A program made the translations under genes and the position numbers. Below the pieces are notes generated by a model that worked only from the letters and a program-made list of their open reading frames with translations, made no database searches and was not told where the DNA came from. From Larimichthys crocea (Eukaryota; Chordata; Actinopteri; Sciaenidae), in the NCBI RefSeq assembly GCF_000972845.2, contig NC_040027.1, forward strand, positions 8,047,608-8,111,607: a DNA stretch of 64,000 nucleotides, given 5' to 3'. Of this stretch, positions 55,322 to 64,000 are shown piece by piece (position 1 is the first letter of the stretch; each line of letters begins with the position of its first letter).

Positions 55322-55822
55322 CAGTCGTCCCTCGCTATGACGCGGTTCACCTTTCGCGGCCTCGCTGTTTCGCGGGTTTTTTTAGTGTAATTTTGCATGC
55401 TTTTTTTTTTTTACAGCGTACTGTGCAGTATGAACACGCATTGTGTTCTGCGTCCTGATTGGCTCAGGGAGTACTGTACAAAATGCGTTGTATGTTCTGC
55501 ACTCGGAAAAAAACACCTGCACCAAGGAGGAAAAAGCCGTTACAGTGGAGAGGCACACTGTGAAATACGGTTCCATTTATTAATACAGTATTGTACTTAT
55601 TTTTGTTAAATCTGCAAAAGTTTGAACTTTGAGAGTTTAAATAAGAGAAATGTGAGAAAATGTTGATGCCTGTCTGAGGAAAGTGTATAAAAGTGTGTGG
55701 TTAGGGGGTTTACGGCCTTAAAACATGGATAATAATTGTAAAAATAAAGCTGATTACTTAACGGATTTCGTCTATTGCGGGTTAGTTTTAGAACGTATCC
55801 CCCGCGAAACGAGGGACCACTG
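55322..55822. mobile_element. pogo/Tigger-like MITE, copy 2
   Basis: Same ends as copy 1 (left CAGTCGTCCCTCGCTATGAC; right CAGTGGTCCCTCGTTTCGC on the minus strand) with TA at 55320-55321 and 55823-55824. It is 501 bp and retains about 200 bp of interior missing from copy 1. Both copies share GTACTGTACAGTATGAACAC-type internal words, AAGTGTGTGGTTAGGGG and CCTTAAAACAT. No transposase. Confidence 0.88.
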
Positions 55823-55997
55823 TATACGAACATTTTCGTGTGCTTTCCATGATGAGGGGGTGAAAATAATTGGCTGTTAATAATTCGTTGTGCGTGTTGC
55901 ATATGCAACTCTTCTTTGCACTGACTTCCCCTGTCTGTCTCGTTTTGGCACTTCCCGTTAGAGAGAGAATCAATAGAAAAGCCAGATCTTTGTATAA

Positions 55998-56054
55998 CCC
56001 GCACGTTTCACAGCGTGGGAAAAAAGTAGCGGCTTATATTCCGGAAAATACGGT
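55998..56054 (+). repeat. Possible end fragment of another interspersed repeat
   Basis: GCGGCTTATATTCCGGAAAA, then TACGGTA, is a motif I recall at one end of a fish or amphibian interspersed repeat. The fragment is short and no partner end is visible. Confidence 0.35.
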
Positions 56055-56498
56055 ATGTGTCGGACCGAGCTAACAACAGTTTGCTACACAGCAGTCTGAA
56101 CATCATGAAAAGTTCTGCTGCTGAGCCCGGTTCTGATGCTGCTGCTGACGGATTTAGAATTCATCCTAAAGTTGTATCAGTGAGGACAGAGTTGGCTGCA
56201 TGGAACAGGAAGCACTCCGCTCCGGCGTCGTCAGAAGAGTTTCACTGGATGTAAGATTAGTAAACGCCCAACAACTTTTTATGAATTATGTCAAACTCTA
56301 AAATAAGAAGAATACATTGACGCACAGCTGCTAACGAGAATAACAGAGTTTATGTAATTCATATTCAGCAGCAGCTTTTTATTAGTTCATTTGTTTCCCA
56401 GTGAACGGCTGGCATTTAAAACACGGTACAGTAATGTGACATTTCATAATTGGCTGCTTTTCACTCACAGCAGCGCGGTGTGTTTCGTAACACTGCAG

Positions 56499-56500
<2 letters not shown>
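56055..56500. other. Unique sequence
   Basis: A 65-codon frame at 56057-56254 is non-repetitive and ends TAA but has no recognised domain. It may belong to the adjacent repeat. Confidence 0.3.

Positions 56501-56529
<29 letters not shown>
56501..56529 (+). repeat. (CA)14 microsatellite
   Basis: A perfect tract. Confidence 0.95.
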
Positions 56530-56531
<2 letters not shown>

Positions 56532-57829
56532 GGATGTGTTAAGTGTGTGTTTTCCATCACAGAGTAAACATTAATTCACCTTTTTCATTCATTACTTTAA
56601 TGTCCTCCACTCGAGGACTGTGCATCTTTTATGTTTTTCATTTTCAAGGTAAACTCTGCGTACGAGTCCAAACCGTCCTCGTTCTCCTCCTCCCGTGCAC
56701 CCCCACAGAGTTTCTGTCTTTTCACTAGAACGGCGTGTAAATACTTTGACGAGGAAATTCTTTTCAGACGCCGATGCTCGTGCGTCTTATTACCGACGAC
56801 AAAGTGAATCTCCTGAAAGCCTGAGCATGAAAAGGATGAAAGAAGAAAAAAGGACAGCAGCTTATTTCTCTTTTTTTTTCGTGGTTATTGTGCTTCTCGC
56901 ATACGTGCAGCTCGGGGACGAGAAGGTTGGCCTTTTGTCTGACGATCCTTGCAGAGCGACACATTAAACTTTGAAGTTTGACTCAACTCTCGAGAGGAAC
57001 TAAATGTGACACGCTGTGAATGCAGAGAAAAGGGAACTAGTTTGAAAGCCTCTGCTCTTCTTTTGTTCTCTCTCTCTCTGCATCATATAGGCTCCATACT
57101 GTACTCTGCATCCTTTGTGCTCTGCAGAAAAATGTCCTACAGTGCCCCCTAGAGGCGCTCCGGTGAACTACACGGCTCCATTCGAGCCCCTGCTGGTGTG
57201 AACCAGTTTCTTTGTTCCAGCTGTTGGATTGAAATGAAGCTTTCTGTTAGAACAAAGTCAAAGTCTCCAACACGGCGAGGACAATAGGAGTGACAGAGGG
57301 GAAGACTTCCAAACAGAGGAGGGGTGAGGCGAGGGGGATTCAAGTCCTTTTCTTTCCTCCTACAGGTAAAATCCCAAACGTCTCTGCATGAAACAAACCT
57401 CATGAACAAAAGACACACGCATCCACCAACGCCTCCATCTGTCACCTCCTCCGGCTCTCTCTCTCTCCACGTCTCAGGTTTTAATTCAGTCCCCGTAATA
57501 GAAAACAAAAACAAACAATCCCCAGATCCCCGAACTAAAGTCCACAGATGAACAACAACGAGCAACAATCAGATTCTAATGTGGAATCATTAGACGTGTT
57601 TGGTTAAGACTTGATTCAGTGGGAGTTTGCAATTTTACACTCAGTGAGCATGCAAATAGGCGGCTTGTGTTTCTGTGATGGGACGGGGGGGCAACAGGGA
57701 GGAGGGGGGGGGTCTGTGTTGGTATGTATCAACACTGACACACACACACACACAAATGCATGCATGAACACACACACAGAAACTGGTGCATCCTCTCGAT
57801 AGGTCAACCATACAGAACCAAATCAGCGT

Positions 57830-57830
<1 letters not shown>
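56530..57830. other. Unique sequence
   Basis: No gene recognised. It holds a minus-strand 139-codon frame (57149-57568) without a domain, a G-rich run at 57685-57712 and short CA runs at 57737-57780. Confidence 0.35.

Positions 57831-57866
<36 letters not shown>
57831..57866 (+). repeat. (CA)18 microsatellite
   Basis: A perfect tract. Confidence 0.96.
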
Positions 57867-57867
<1 letters not shown>

Positions 57868-58504
57868 CCTGGGGCTCCTCACAATCACATTCAAATTGTT
57901 TATTCTCACAATCTCTCCACGTTAATGACTCTGCTGTGCAACTCGCTGAATATTTCAGCGTCTCTGCAGCTGCTGAGCTTCAGCTCATTTCTGTGATTTT
58001 GACTTTTGTGTTTGGTATTTAGCTTCTCGCCGTTGGAGGCGTCTTCGTGTCGGTACACGTGATAAAAATCAAAGCGTCTCGGAGGTAAAGGAGGAATATT
58101 TTAATATCTGCAGATAATTCCACATTTGAACCTCCTGTGAGAGCCACGCAGCTCTGTCATGCATGCGTGGAGGTCATGTGATGTATGTATCGCTCCTTTA
58201 TGGTCCATTTAGTCTCGTTTACATGGAATATCTCGCAAAATAAAGATCAATGTGAAGGTTGACACTCATTATCCATGACTCACGCACTCACACTCAGGCA
58301 GGCGGGATCAACAGTGTGAGGGAATCTCTCTCTCAGGAGACAAACCAGGGTTCACCTGCCAAACAGACGCCGTCTTTCTTCTCTTTTCATCTCCGTCCTC
58401 CTGACTCTCTCCCTCAGCACTTCAGTGGCCTTTTCCATCCCCGCCGAGGTTTCCACATTGAATCAAACCTCATATAATCGGGCTGCACTGAATCCAGGGG
58501 GGAT
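57867..58504. other. Unique sequence
   Basis: Nothing recognised. Confidence 0.3.
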
Positions 58505-58522
58505 ACACACACACACACACAC
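58505..58522 (+). repeat. (AC)9 microsatellite
   Basis: A short perfect tract. Confidence 0.9.
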
Positions 58523-58600
58523 CAACACCAAGCAGTAAAACTTGGTTCTCTTCACGAGATGACGACAGAAAACTGGACTAACAGCCCTTTGGGGTCCACG

Positions 58601-58631
58601 AGGAGAAGGAGGAGGAGGAGGAGGAGGAGGT
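58601..58631 (+). repeat. (GGA)n microsatellite
   Basis: A purine-only run of about ten GGA units. Confidence 0.95.
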
Positions 58632-59431
58632 GGAGGTGCTGCTGCAAACAAACAAAGAAATCAGCTGAGGAAGCAGGTGGAGGCGTTAATATCTACGTGT
58701 TGACAGAGGTAACATCCACCTCACATTCCTATAATACAGCATAATAAACGGCTGCAGGCTCATCGCGGTTACACATTGAGCTGTGCACGTATCTGTTACC
58801 AACTTACTGCAGCGCTGTTTGGTAGATACTAAAGAAAATATAACACACACACTGGAACCAGAGCAGTAACCATCATGTTTTAGTTTCATCACTAAATAAG
58901 CTTCTTTTTGTGCATGGCCTGAAATAAAGTTTTAATAAAGTCGGAGTTTGTTTTGGATAACTCCAGTTTGTTTTTCACTTAAATAATTTAGTTTTAATTT
59001 AGTTCCTGTGTGACGACTTTAATATCGTCTCTGAACTGCAGCAGCTTATGTAAGAGCTCTTTAAAGCATCCGTGTTGTTTTTTTAATTTCCCAAGTGGCT
59101 GTCTTTAGAAATACAACGCGTACATACACAGACTGGAGGAATACAGTTCTGCACCGGGCCAAATAAAGCAATATATGCAAGACAGATTTCATGCCACACA
59201 CCGTAATAACAGAACAAACAGAAAAGACAAGCGGATCACAGAGCTTTTCATTCGATCAGAGGCAAAATGAATATGAGAGTCTCGTCTTACAGCTGCTGTA
59301 ATAACAATCAACACACTGTACGTCTGGCCACATGTCAAACATGCAAATGAATCAATTCAGTTGCATGAATAATAAATAATGAACAGTAAGAAAAGTTACT
59401 GACGTGAGTTTTTAAAACTTCATTCTTGGAA
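58632..59431. other. Unique sequence; octamer-like motif near 59340
   Basis: No gene recognised. At 59340-59371, CATGCAAATGAATC and CAGTTGCATGAATAATAAAT place a POU octamer (ATGCAAAT) close to an opposed TTGCATG. Confidence 0.35.
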
Positions 59432-59756
59432 TGCTGAGCCAGTGTCGTGCCAGAACAGGAGCTAGACAAGTGGGCAGTGTAGCCAGGCTCAGCAGCTTCT
59501 ACGTGGACATGATGGCAGAGGAGAAGAGAGCGAAGAGGACGCTGACGGAGGAAGCAAGAAAATGAGAAATGGTGAAATAAAAGGCTGAAAGACAGACGCC
59601 GAGCTGGGCTGACTGCTGCTGGACTAGGCAGTGAGATCAGCTGCTGCTGGGGACCTGGATGATGATTGGCTGGTAGCAAAGTTGTCGACTTACTAGTTTT
59701 TGATCAGAAGTAATGTAATCAGAACAAGTACTCGAGTACAGTTGAACATGTTGTGG
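59432..59756 (+). mobile_element. Family A, copy 7 (most complete), with coding remnant
   Basis: It contains, in order: CAGTGTCGTGCCAGAACAGG; an ATG at about 59511 reading MAEEKRAKRTLTEEARK and then a stop; GTGAAATAAAAGGCTGAAAG; GCTGACTGCTGCTGGACTAG; ATCAGCTGCTGCTGGGGACC; TTTTTGATCAGAAGTAATGT; AATCAGAACAAGTACTCGAG; and TACAGTTGAACATG. It unites pieces seen separately elsewhere and is the best reference for the family within this window. No terminal inverted repeats were confirmed. Confidence 0.78.
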
Positions 59757-60330
59757 GATTACACTTTGAAACTGGAGGCAACAAATCACAAAAATACTCA
59801 TTTGCTTTAAAGGAAACATCAGCATACTTGTTTCTGGCTCAGGAAGATGACGTGTCAAACTTAATCTTGTTTAATTTAAAAAGCTGGAACGAGGCCGGAT
59901 CTCTCCTACAACAATAGATTTGTTTTTACCAACTGCTCCCCTGAAGCTTTGACAGCATGCTACAGGCCAGGAGCTGGAAGATATATCGCTGAACTCTAAC
60001 AAAGTTATCATCTGTTTTGTCTTGGTTAAAATAAAGTGTTCACATTTTACTGTCAAGTGAAGTATTAAAAACTCATCCGTCTTAGAAAATGGACAAAAGC
60101 CAGAGAACGTTTTTCTCTTTACGGAGACAGATGAAGGAGAAAACCCTTCGGAGTCAGAGAAGCTGCTGGAGCTCTGGGTGGGGGATGGTTGGAGCTTCGG
60201 CTCTTCATTGGATCCATATAAGTTCCTCGAACAAAGAAAGCGACCCTTGCACCTTGATTCCATTTCCTGTTGTCTAATAAAATCAGCGATGACCCCGGCT
60301 AGTCCCTTGTTAATGGTTATCATCTCCACT
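59757..60330. other. Unique sequence
   Basis: A minus-strand 170-codon frame (59871-60383) is one of the longer ones in the window. It starts in the glutamate- and glycine-rich translation of the CTC/CTT run and has no recognised domain, so it is not called. Confidence 0.3.
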
Positions 60331-60411
60331 CCTCCTCCTCCTTCTTCTTCTTCTTCTTTACCCTCCACCCCCACACTCAACACACATAACCACCACCACC
60401 ACCACCACCAC
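60331..60411. repeat. (CTC)/(CTT) and (CAC) trinucleotide runs
   Basis: CCTCCTCCTCCTTCTTCTTC-type run at 60331-60359 and (CAC)7 at 60391-60411. Confidence 0.93.
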
Positions 60412-61720
60412 CCCCTTCATCCTCATATACAGCAGCCCAGAGGGACCGGCCCTGATATTTACACAAAGACGAGAAGACTTTGCTCGCCTGCTGCGCCAGC
60501 TGCACTCTGAGGGAAATAAGGTACATCAGTGGCGAGGCTTTAAAGACGAATGGGAGGTTACCATGCTCCCATATTTAGAGCAGGTTATGGGACACAGAGG
60601 AACACTCACTGCACACCATCCTCTGTCTGCAAATCACCCCCGAGTGTGTAATACTCTGCCTCCACTGAAAAACAGGATGTGACTTTGTTCACATGATGAT
60701 GTGGTTTAACCCCAATCACTAAAGACTCAGTGCATCATAAACTCTGAGGTTCTTTCTACAGTTTGATTTAAATCTTTGGTATTTTGCAGCTTTACAGATG
60801 AAAACTGTCTCAGAAGAACATCCATGTTATACCAAAGTAGCCACTGTTACAGCGGCAAAACATGGCAAAGCAGGTGGACTAGAACAGAATACAGACATGC
60901 AAATGTGGACAGAGACGGCGGAGTGATGACCAGCTACACAGAGCGGCGTCCTGACAGCAGCTGGGGGGTTCGGTGCCTTGCTCAAGCGAACCTCAGTACT
61001 TGGTAAAATGGCATCGCTCCAGCTTCCAGTCCACCTTGTGGTGGAGAAATCACTGAAGTCAAAGGTCAACGGTCAGGAGTTCAGAAAGTGTTCAGCAGCC
61101 TCTGATGTCTTATGCTGTATTATTTATTGACTCTTGATCAAGGAGAATTAGAGACACTGTCAAAGTTCATCAGAAGTGCCTGAGTCGGTCTCACATTCTG
61201 CCCAACTCATCCTGGTGGATCGACTTTAAACCCCAAGATAACACCACAAATACTACACGCCCAGAATGAGTCACAGAGAATGTCTTTACCCATGGAGGTG
61301 TTATTGTCAGCATGTTCTAGTCTGGAGACACAGATGTCTGTTTACACAGATTGGACCCTCAACAACAAGCTATCTATTATGTCTATGAAGGCAGCAACAG
61401 GTCTCTGTGACCCTGGACACCACAGTGTTGAGATAGACTGGAACCTACTGTTCCCAACCAAAAACAAACAACTAATACTGCTGAGGACCTCAAGGCCCAC
61501 ACGGGACCTCGTGTGACCTCAGGAGAGAAAACTCCATGACACACCTTACCTACCTGGTGCTTACTGGACTTTAACCGACTGGAGGGGGGTGCACTATTCC
61601 CGGAGAACAATGTGTGAGGTGGACGGAGCAAGCCCCTTTTCCATCTATTACCTATTTAATATAGATATAATATGTCTTAGCCAAAAGGACGAGAAGGGAC
61701 GACTTTACCCTTAAATGCAT
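60412..61720. other. Unique sequence
   Basis: No gene recognised. Frames are at most 82 codons. Confidence 0.35.
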
Positions 61721-61738
61721 GTGTGTGTGTGTGTGTGA
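61721..61738 (+). repeat. (TG)9 microsatellite
   Basis: A short perfect tract. Confidence 0.9.
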
Positions 61739-62199
61739 GGTATGCAAGCATCTGAGGTCTGTAACAACCAGACTCACATAATGCAGATTAAAACATACAC
61801 TAACATCACATTAACGTAAAGCTGTCAGCCACATTAGTCTGAATTCAGTCACCTGTTCGTAGTCACTTTGTACTCAACTGACAGATGTGGCAACTGCAGG
61901 TCCTTAGACGATTTCAGGTGTTGCTTGTTAGACCTGAGATCTGGCTCTTAGTGGCCCTGAAGAAGATTTTGTATATGGTTCTAAAACACACACACACCTA
62001 CACACACTAGAGATGGACAAATGAATCGACATCTGACTTTTATGGTCAATATTTCGAGACGTAGCTACAAACATCGTGCGTCCAGACACAAACAAACTAG
62101 ATTTTATTAGACGACAAACTAGAAACCCAGCCTGGAAACAGAAGATGGAAAGAATTTTTTTGCTTGTTCGGTTGTGGCCTCAAACAGCCACATGAGGCT
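61739..62199. other. Unique sequence
   Basis: Nothing recognised. Confidence 0.3.
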
Positions 62200-62229
62200 G
62201 GGGTTGGGGTTGGGGTTGGGGTTGGGGTT
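62200..62229 (+). repeat. (GGGGTT)5 telomere-like repeat
   Basis: Five runs of exactly four G separated by TT, 30 bp in all, with one further G at 62230. The unit is a ciliate-type telomere repeat, not the vertebrate TTAGGG. The strand can form an intramolecular G-quadruplex. Confidence 0.95.
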
Positions 62230-63139
62230 GTTCATGCCAGCGGCCGGCCTCTGGGCTTCCCAGCTTGTAAATTTGCCCACTGGCACTTTTATAGCTGTGA
62301 GGTTGAGGCAGTTGATGGGAACCTTTTGCCTACTTGGACGGTATCTTGACCGCTTTCTGGAGCTTAACCCTCTGATATCAAAGAACAGAGAAGTGCTGCA
62401 CCGTCGTGTTATTGTGTCTGCGTGTTTTCATACAAACGGAGATGACAGCGCCATCATGCTGCCATCACCTGCATGAAGAAACACGTCTTTCCCTCGGCTC
62501 ACTACGTTTTTAGAGAGAAAGAACATTTTTCATCATTTCTGACACTTTGACATCAGAACACTGTTGAAAACAAATAGTTTGAACGATGCCAGCAGTTGAG
62601 TTAATTGAACGAACATAATGTAATACGGTCCCGGGTCACTAAAGACCCGAGGTAAGCATTTAAGGTTTAATTCTGCTTCTCTTAATGGTTTATTTTCCTA
62701 ATGACTAACTGGAGAGCTGCCAACTTGTCGTGTGAATTTAAACGTTGTTTTTGTTCCGCCGGCCGCTGGTACGAGAGCCGTAATGCACCGCCAGGTGTTT
62801 TAATATCAAAATTAATGGAATCATTTGTGTTCCACGGCCTGCAGCTCCAGCCTCCTCAGCTTCGTCATTACACTGTACTTCAACAATGAAGTGCAGGTGG
62901 AGCCCCCCCACCCCCCATCCTATATACAGAACATGTGTGTAAAAACAAAGCATGGAAATATGTTTACACCATCTGTTCAGTCCTTTATGAAGACTGAAAG
63001 CATCCAGAAGCTGAAATTAAGAAAAAAAAAAAGATCTTATGAGACGCAAGTGCAAAACTCTGAGAGGGAAAGTAACGGAAACTAAAGTATTCAGTGTCAG
63101 GCTGGCCATCAGGACAGAATCATCATCTGGTTCTTGCTT
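62230..63139. other. Unique sequence
   Basis: No gene recognised. A C-rich run lies at 62907-62919 and an A-run at 63023-63034. Confidence 0.3.
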
Positions 63140-63161
63140 TAATAATAATAATAATAATAAT
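63140..63161 (+). repeat. (AAT)7 microsatellite
   Basis: A perfect trinucleotide run. Confidence 0.95.
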
Positions 63162-63981
63162 CTACATTCATGCACAGACAGGAAGCACCATCTTGAAACT
63201 TAGACTCCTCTGAGAGCTCGGCCATGAAAGCAAAGCTGCAGAAATTTTAAAAGTTATTTAAATGATCTCAACATCTCGTCATGCACGTGCATCCCGTCAG
63301 TCCCGACCTCTGAAACTTCTGCATATCAACATAGGTAACAGCAACAACTGTATTTTGTTTCTGTTGGCTGTTCTTGTCAGTGGAGCAACACTGACAATCT
63401 GAGCATGTCTGTCCGCTTTGAATGAATTGTTATGGTGATTCTTTTTGTCAAAGGAGTCTGCAGGGTGTAAATATGTTTGGTCTGTTGTTAAGCGTGACAT
63501 CTAGTGGCAGTAAATGTCGTATATTGAACTTTTTATCAAACCGATGCCGTCGGTTCTACATCCCCTCTGCGTCGTGGCACTGCAGCTTTTCAAGGTCCGT
63601 CTCTCACAGCAGCGGCTCAGATGTGCTTTGTTCAGCAGACAGACCAATTGTGCGGACGCGAAGAGACGACTCGAGTTTCTCGGGTTCAGCGTGAACCCTG
63701 CAGAGCCGAGCGCAGCTCAATCCACACAAAGCAATCTGTTCAGATTAAAGACCAGAGCATCACGTGTGAGTACAGTCCCCGCTCCGCACCGAAGCATTCA
63801 TAATGAGGCATATGTTGTGTACGCGTTCAGACAAACACACAATCCTTCTACATTTACGGCCCCGGACCGGCAGGTTGGCAGGTGCATCTGCTTCTTGTGG
63901 AAGATGCACAGGCAGTGATTGGCTGAGTCAGCACAACCCTCTGACAGATACATGGATATCTGTCCGCCAGCTAATATATAT
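63162..63981. other. Unique sequence, CpG-containing in part
   Basis: A 134-codon frame (63514-63918) overlaps complex, moderately CpG-rich sequence at 63640-63800. No domain recognised. GTGACATCTAGTGGCA at about 63497 is a repeat-end-like word. Confidence 0.3.
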
Positions 63982-63999
63982 ACACACACACACACACAC
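63982..63999 (+). repeat. (CA)9 microsatellite at window end
   Basis: It runs to the window edge, so its length may be underestimated. Confidence 0.9.
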
Positions 64000-64000
64000 G

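Noticed and set aside
59871..60383. 170-codon minus-strand frame with Ser-rich middle
   Set aside because: It starts in the translation of a CTC/CTT run and has no recognised domain; could be revisited with RNA data.
62200..62229. True telomere or chromosome end
   Set aside because: Wrong unit for vertebrates, only 30 bp, and unique sequence continues on both sides.
48173..63510. ACATCTAGTGGC words at 48200 and 63500 as a shared element
   Set aside because: Only about 12 bp are shared; probably ends of different interspersed repeats or chance.
1..64000. tRNA, rRNA, snRNA genes or LTR retroelements
   Set aside because: I saw no cloverleaf with A and B boxes, no rRNA core words and no paired long terminal repeats; a covariance-model scan would be decisive.

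Overview
The window looks like vertebrate nuclear DNA, almost certainly from a ray-finned (teleost, probably percomorph) fish. The reasons are the very high density of (CA/GT)n tracts, several 3' fragments of teleost-type non-LTR retrotransposons, a Tc1-like element, pogo/Tigger-like elements with TA target duplications, and short interspersed sequences of types I recall as widespread in teleosts. I find no complete protein-coding gene, rRNA or tRNA. Open frames are short (longest about 190 codons), many run through CA tracts or minisatellites, and none carries a cellular protein domain I recognise. The window is best read as intergenic or deep intronic sequence.

Layout. 1-9 kb: unique sequence with dispersed repeat families A, B and C (my labels) and one LINE fragment. 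10-13.2 kb: two large GCTAAC-type minisatellites in opposite orientation, both next to family A fragments. 13.2-25 kb: family B copies, a 465-bp Tc1-like element, a second RTE-like LINE fragment, a hairpin, an L2/CR1-type LINE fragment and two AT-rich stretches with many homeodomain-type motifs. 25.4-27.9 kb: a CA cluster, a 0.9-kb minisatellite of 21-bp units and a GT/CA cluster with a 96-bp GT tract. 28-37.4 kb: LINE fragments, and a degenerate TTTCTAC-type array present in both orientations around a 1.2-kb spacer. 37.4-47 kb: mostly unique sequence, a CpG-rich possible exon at 41.3-41.7 kb, and family A and B copies. 47.7-48.2 kb: a second 21-bp-unit minisatellite. 51.2-51.9 kb: the third RTE-like fragment. 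53-56 kb: two pogo/Tigger-like elements and a teleost interspersed repeat. 56-64 kb: unique sequence, CA tracts, a family A copy with a short coding remnant, and a telomere-like GGGGTT run.

Nothing here forms a pathway. The unexplained content is (i) the repeats: two opposed array pairs, and two unrelated arrays with 21-bp units; and (ii) unique stretches rich in homeodomain, POU and E-box words that could be conserved regulatory DNA. The second point cannot be decided without comparing other fish genomes. Family labels rest on recall of repeat types, not on a database search.
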